NCBI RefSeq assembly: GCF_014268445.2
Contig: NZ_CP077089.1
Span: 486,501-550,500 of the forward strand
Direction: 5' to 3'
DNA from: Pseudomonas tensinigenes
GTDB lineage: Bacteria > Pseudomonadota > Gammaproteobacteria > Pseudomonadales > Pseudomonadaceae
DNA: 64,000 nucleotides
Below are positions 61,395-64,000 of this stretch, piece after piece (position 1 is the stretch's first letter; every line of letters begins with the position of its first letter). The translations under genes were made by a program, and so were the position numbers. The notes below the pieces were generated by a model, which searched no databases, was not told where the DNA came from, and worked only from the letters and a program-made list of their open reading frames with translations.

Positions 61395-63323
61395 ATGCAC
61401 AACACCCTGGAACAGGTTTTTGGTTTTCCACAGTTTCGACCCGGACAAGAGACGGCGATCAGCGCGGTGCTGGCCGGGCGTTCGGCGGCGGCGATTTTTC
61501 CCACCGGTTCCGGCAAGTCGATTTGTTATCAATTGCCGGCGCTGATGCTGCCGCACCTGACGTTGGTGGTCTCGCCGTTACTGGCGCTGATGCAGGATCA
61601 ACTGGCCTTCTTGCAGCGTCATGGCATATCCGCAGGCAGCATCGATTCTGCGCAGAGTCGCGATGATGCCAATGACGTGATGGCCCGCGCCCGTTCGGGT
61701 GAATTGAAGATTTTGATGATCTCGGTGGAGCGTTTGAAGAACGAGCGCTTTCGCAACTTTTTGCAGCAGGTGCCGATCTCGTTGCTGGTGGTGGACGAGG
61801 CGCATTGCATCTCGGAATGGGGCCATAACTTTCGCCCCGACTACCTCAAGCTGCCGGACTACCAGCGCCAGTTCAACATCCCGCAAACCTTGTTGCTGAC
61901 GGCCACGGCAACGCCGAAAGTCATCGCTGACATGCAGGCCAAATTCGCGATTGCTGCCGACGATGTGGTGACCACCGGCTTCTATCGGCCCAACCTCAAC
62001 CTGTTGGTCGAACCGGTGCGCGGCCAGGACAAGCGGCGGCGTCTGGTGGAGTGGATGAGCGATCGTCCGGGGCAGCCGAGCATCGTCTACGTGACCTTGC
62101 AGAAAACCGCTGAGCACATCGCCGAACACCTTGAACGCAACGGCATTCAGGCCGAGGCGTATCACGCCGGTTTAGCCCATGACAAACGCGAGGCGATCCA
62201 GAAGCGCTTTATGGCTGGGCAGTCCAATTGCATCGTTGCGACGATCGCTTTCGGTATGGGCATCGACAAGAGCGACATCCGCAATGTGGTGCACTTCGAC
62301 TTGCCCAAATCCATCGAAAACTATAGTCAGGAAATTGGCCGCGCCGGGCGCGACGGGCAGCCGTCGGACTGTCTGGTATTGGCCAATCGCGACAGCCTCA
62401 ACGTGCTGGAAAACTTCGTCTACGGCGATACGCCGGAGCGTGATGGCATCCGCTATGTGCTCGACGAACTGAAGGCCTCGGTGCCGGAAGGACAGTGGGA
62501 GTTTCTGCTCGGGCCATTGGCGGATCAGAGCAATATTCGCTCACTGCCGCTGAAAACATTGCTGGTGCAACTGGAGCTGCGCGGGTTGATCGCGCCGCGC
62601 TATGCCTACTACGCCGAATACCGTTTCAAATACCTGCTGGAACCGGAAGCGCTGCTTGAGCGTTTCGACGGTGAGCGCAGGGAGTTCGTCGCCGCAATCA
62701 TTCAGACTTCGGCGCGCGCGCGCACCTGGGCCACGGTGAATTTCGAGGCGATGTATTCGCAATATTCCGCCGAACGCAATCGGGTGGTGAAGGCGCTGGA
62801 TTACTTTCAGGAAAAGGGCTGGGTCGAGCTGGAAAGCAAGCAGATGACCGAGGTCTACAGCCTGCTGAATAGTGACTTTGACAGCGATGCCCTGAGCGTC
62901 GAGCTGCATGAATATTTCACCCGGCATGAGCAGGCGGAAGTGGCGCGCATCCACACGATGCTTGAAGTGTTCGCCACCGAACGCTGCCTGGGGTATCGCC
63001 TGGCGGAGTATTTCGGTGATCACAATGCACCTCAGCAGTGTGGGCATTGTTCGGTGTGTCATGGCCAGGTGGCGCGATTGCCGGCGCCGCCGGAATTGCC
63101 AGCGCTTGTGGATAAAAACTTTGCGGCGTTGTGTGGCGATTTTGTCCACAGGCATGAGCAGCACACCGGGGTCATCCCGACAGCAGAGCGGGTGACGCGG
63201 TTTCTGTGCGGGATCAGTGTGCCGCTGTTTACCAAGCTCAAGGCGCGAGCGATTCCCGGGTTTGCGGAATTGGAAGAGTATCCCTACGGCGAAGTCCGCA
63301 GCTGGGCCCAAGAGCACCTTTGA
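61395..63323 (+). CDS. RecQ-family ATP-dependent DNA helicase (short form)
   Basis: A 642-residue helicase. Helicase motifs are FRPGQETAI (motif 0), FPTGSGKSICYQLP (Walker A), VVDEAHCISEWGHNFR (DEAH), LLTATATP and QEIGRAGRDGQPSD (motif VI). A zinc-binding region (CLGYRLAEYF...CGHCSVC) follows around residues 529-560. It lacks the HRDC domain of full-length RecQ, so it belongs to the shorter RecQ group and is not the usual recQ. It is probably a DNA-repair helicase. Confidence 0.9.
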   Translation: MHNTLEQVFGFPQFRPGQETAISAVLAGRSAAAIFPTGSGKSICYQLPALMLPHLTLVVSPLLALMQDQLAFLQRHGISAGSIDSAQSRDDANDVMARARSGELKILMISVERLKNERFRNFLQQVPISLLVVDEAHCISEWGHNFRPDYLKLPDYQRQFNIPQTLLLTATATPKVIADMQAKFAIAADDVVTTGFYRPNLNLLVEPVRGQDKRRRLVEWMSDRPGQPSIVYVTLQKTAEHIAEHLERNGIQAEAYHAGLAHDKREAIQKRFMAGQSNCIVATIAFGMGIDKSDIRNVVHFDLPKSIENYSQEIGRAGRDGQPSDCLVLANRDSLNVLENFVYGDTPERDGIRYVLDELKASVPEGQWEFLLGPLADQSNIRSLPLKTLLVQLELRGLIAPRYAYYAEYRFKYLLEPEALLERFDGERREFVAAIIQTSARARTWATVNFEAMYSQYSAERNRVVKALDYFQEKGWVELESKQMTEVYSLLNSDFDSDALSVELHEYFTRHEQAEVARIHTMLEVFATERCLGYRLAEYFGDHNAPQQCGHCSVCHGQVARLPAPPELPALVDKNFAALCGDFVHRHEQHTGVIPTAERVTRFLCGISVPLFTKLKARAIPGFAELEEYPYGEVRSWAQEHL

Positions 63324-63327
63324 TCGT

Positions 63328-63408
63328 TGTAGGAGCTGCCGAAGGCTGCGATCTTTTGATGTTGATTTGTTCAAGATCAAAAGATCGCAGCCTTCGGCAG
63401 CTCCTACA
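63328..63408. terminator. Perfect 33-bp inverted repeat downstream of recQ-type gene
   Basis: The two 33-base arms (63328-63360 and 63376-63408) are exact inverses around a 15-base loop. The outer part uses the GTAGGAGCTGCCGAAGG word of 1832. It sits five bases past the stop, so it likely terminates the helicase transcript while belonging to the dispersed repeat family. Confidence 0.75.
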
Positions 63409-63536
63409 TTAAGTGTCATCAAGGCGAGGGCTCTATCCATCCGCTGAATGTCGATCATCACGGTAATAAACTTCAAAAACCGTCGTTGGCTGACTATGGT
63501 TGAGGTCTGTCTTTGGATCGCCAACAAGAGAACAAC

Positions 63537-64000
63537 ATGAGCCAGACATCCTTCGATATTCAGCAGGCCGCGGTGATCGGTGCGGGCACCATGGGCCGGG
63601 GCATTGTCATGTGCCTGGCCAACGCCGGTGTGACGGTGCAGTGGGTGGATAACAATCCACAGATGCTTGAGCAGGCGCTCGCCACCGTGGCCGAGACTTA
63701 TGCACATAACGTGCGCCAGGGGCGAGTTGATCAGGCCGAGGCGGATGCACGTATCGCACGGGTCAGTGCGGCGGCGGATTACGCGGCGATTCGCAATGTC
63801 GATCTGGTGATCGAGGCGGTGTACGAAAATCTTGAGCTGAAGCAGAAGATCTTTCGTGAACTCGATGGCTTGCTCAAGCCTGAGGCATTGTTGGCGAGCA
63901 ATACCTCGGCGCTGGACATCGATGCGATTGCTGCCGCGACAAGGCGCCCGGAGCAAGTGTTGGGCCTGCATTTCTTCAGCCCGGCACACATCATGAAACT
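63537..64000 (+). CDS. 3-hydroxyacyl-CoA dehydrogenase, N-terminal part (runs off the window)
   Basis: Open from the ATG at 63537 to the window end with no stop. The N-terminal Rossmann motif VIGAGTMGRGIVMCLA (about residues 13-28), VQWVDNN, the NAD-loop VDLVIEAVYENLELKQKIF and LLASNTSALDIDAIAA match the 3HCDH family (L-3-hydroxyacyl-CoA dehydrogenases such as PaaH or FadB-type). It oxidises 3-hydroxyacyl-CoA with NAD+. No ribosome site is strong; AAGAGAAC lies upstream. Confidence 0.85.
   Translation, partial: MSQTSFDIQQAAVIGAGTMGRGIVMCLANAGVTVQWVDNNPQMLEQALATVAETYAHNVRQGRVDQAEADARIARVSAAADYAAIRNVDLVIEAVYENLELKQKIFRELDGLLKPEALLASNTSALDIDAIAAATRRPEQVLGLHFFSPAHIMK

Noticed and set aside
61395..63323. 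Canonical full-length recQ
   Set aside because: The C-terminal HRDC domain is missing and the length is only 642 residues, so the symbol recQ was not assigned.
1..64000. tRNA or rRNA genes
   Set aside because: No cloverleaf-like sequence with the conserved TTCGAATC arm or rRNA-like stretch was noticed on either strand.

Overview
The window reads as chromosome from a fluorescent Pseudomonas, most likely the P. fluorescens group. The evidence is the GC-rich coding style, the order gshA - thioesterase - tex - ompR/envZ - rimKBA - hslR - hslO - pckA, and intergenic palindromes of the GTGGGAGCGAGC/GCTCGCGAA type. Most of the window is conventional chromosome. One AT-rich accessory island lies at about 53.57-60.7 kb.

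Layout. 0-12 kb: the end of an amino-acid binding protein gene, an AAA ATPase, a two-adaptor RND efflux operon (triABC type), a secreted glycosidase-like protein whose ribosome binding site is folded into a hairpin, a methyltransferase and a probable aspzincin (M35-like) metallopeptidase toxin or effector. 12-25 kb is a sulfur-scavenging block: a MetNIQ-type transporter with an FMN monooxygenase and two acyl-CoA-dehydrogenase-like flavoproteins, then a cystine ABC transporter, D-cysteine desulfhydrase and serine acetyltransferase. 25-28.3 kb: a BCCT choline transporter behind a BetI-like palindrome, a small membrane protein and a HicAB toxin-antitoxin pair. 28.3-38 kb is a second organosulfur block: LacI-type regulator, TonB-dependent receptor, FMN monooxygenase, aldo/keto reductase, TauD-type dioxygenase and tauCBA transporter genes. 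38.4-39.7 kb: an IS3-family element that has landed inside a copy of a larger intergenic repeat. 39.7-53.5 kb: housekeeping and regulatory genes (gshA, tex, ompR-envZ, rimK-rimB-rimA, hslR, hslO, pckA). 53.57-60.7 kb: the accessory island, with a DNA methyltransferase plus DGQHR-domain protein operon, a HipBA pair, two partnerless antitoxin-like small proteins and two DUF6124-like paralogues. 60.7-64 kb: a small exported protein, a short RecQ-family helicase and the start of a 3-hydroxyacyl-CoA dehydrogenase.

How the parts fit. The sulfur blocks look like one nutritional strategy: import of organosulfur compounds or cystine, oxidative C-S cleavage by reduced-flavin or Fe/2-oxoglutarate enzymes, and re-entry into cysteine metabolism. 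Three of these operons share an AT-rich upstream motif that could be a common CysB-type site. rimA-rimB-rimK would tune ribosome glutamylation with a cyclic-di-GMP input. ompR-envZ is the osmosensing pair and betT supplies a compatible-solute precursor.

The best candidate for an undescribed system is the two-gene AT-rich operon at 53571-56576. It joins a TSPPY-type DNA methyltransferase that has a long unrecognised C-terminal extension to a DGQHR protein whose N-terminal part resembles a degenerate PD-(D/E)XK nuclease fold. A large composite repeat of about 130 bp per unit, with inverted ends, occurs four times and nearly always sits between convergent genes. All functional statements come from reading motifs and context; no database search was run.
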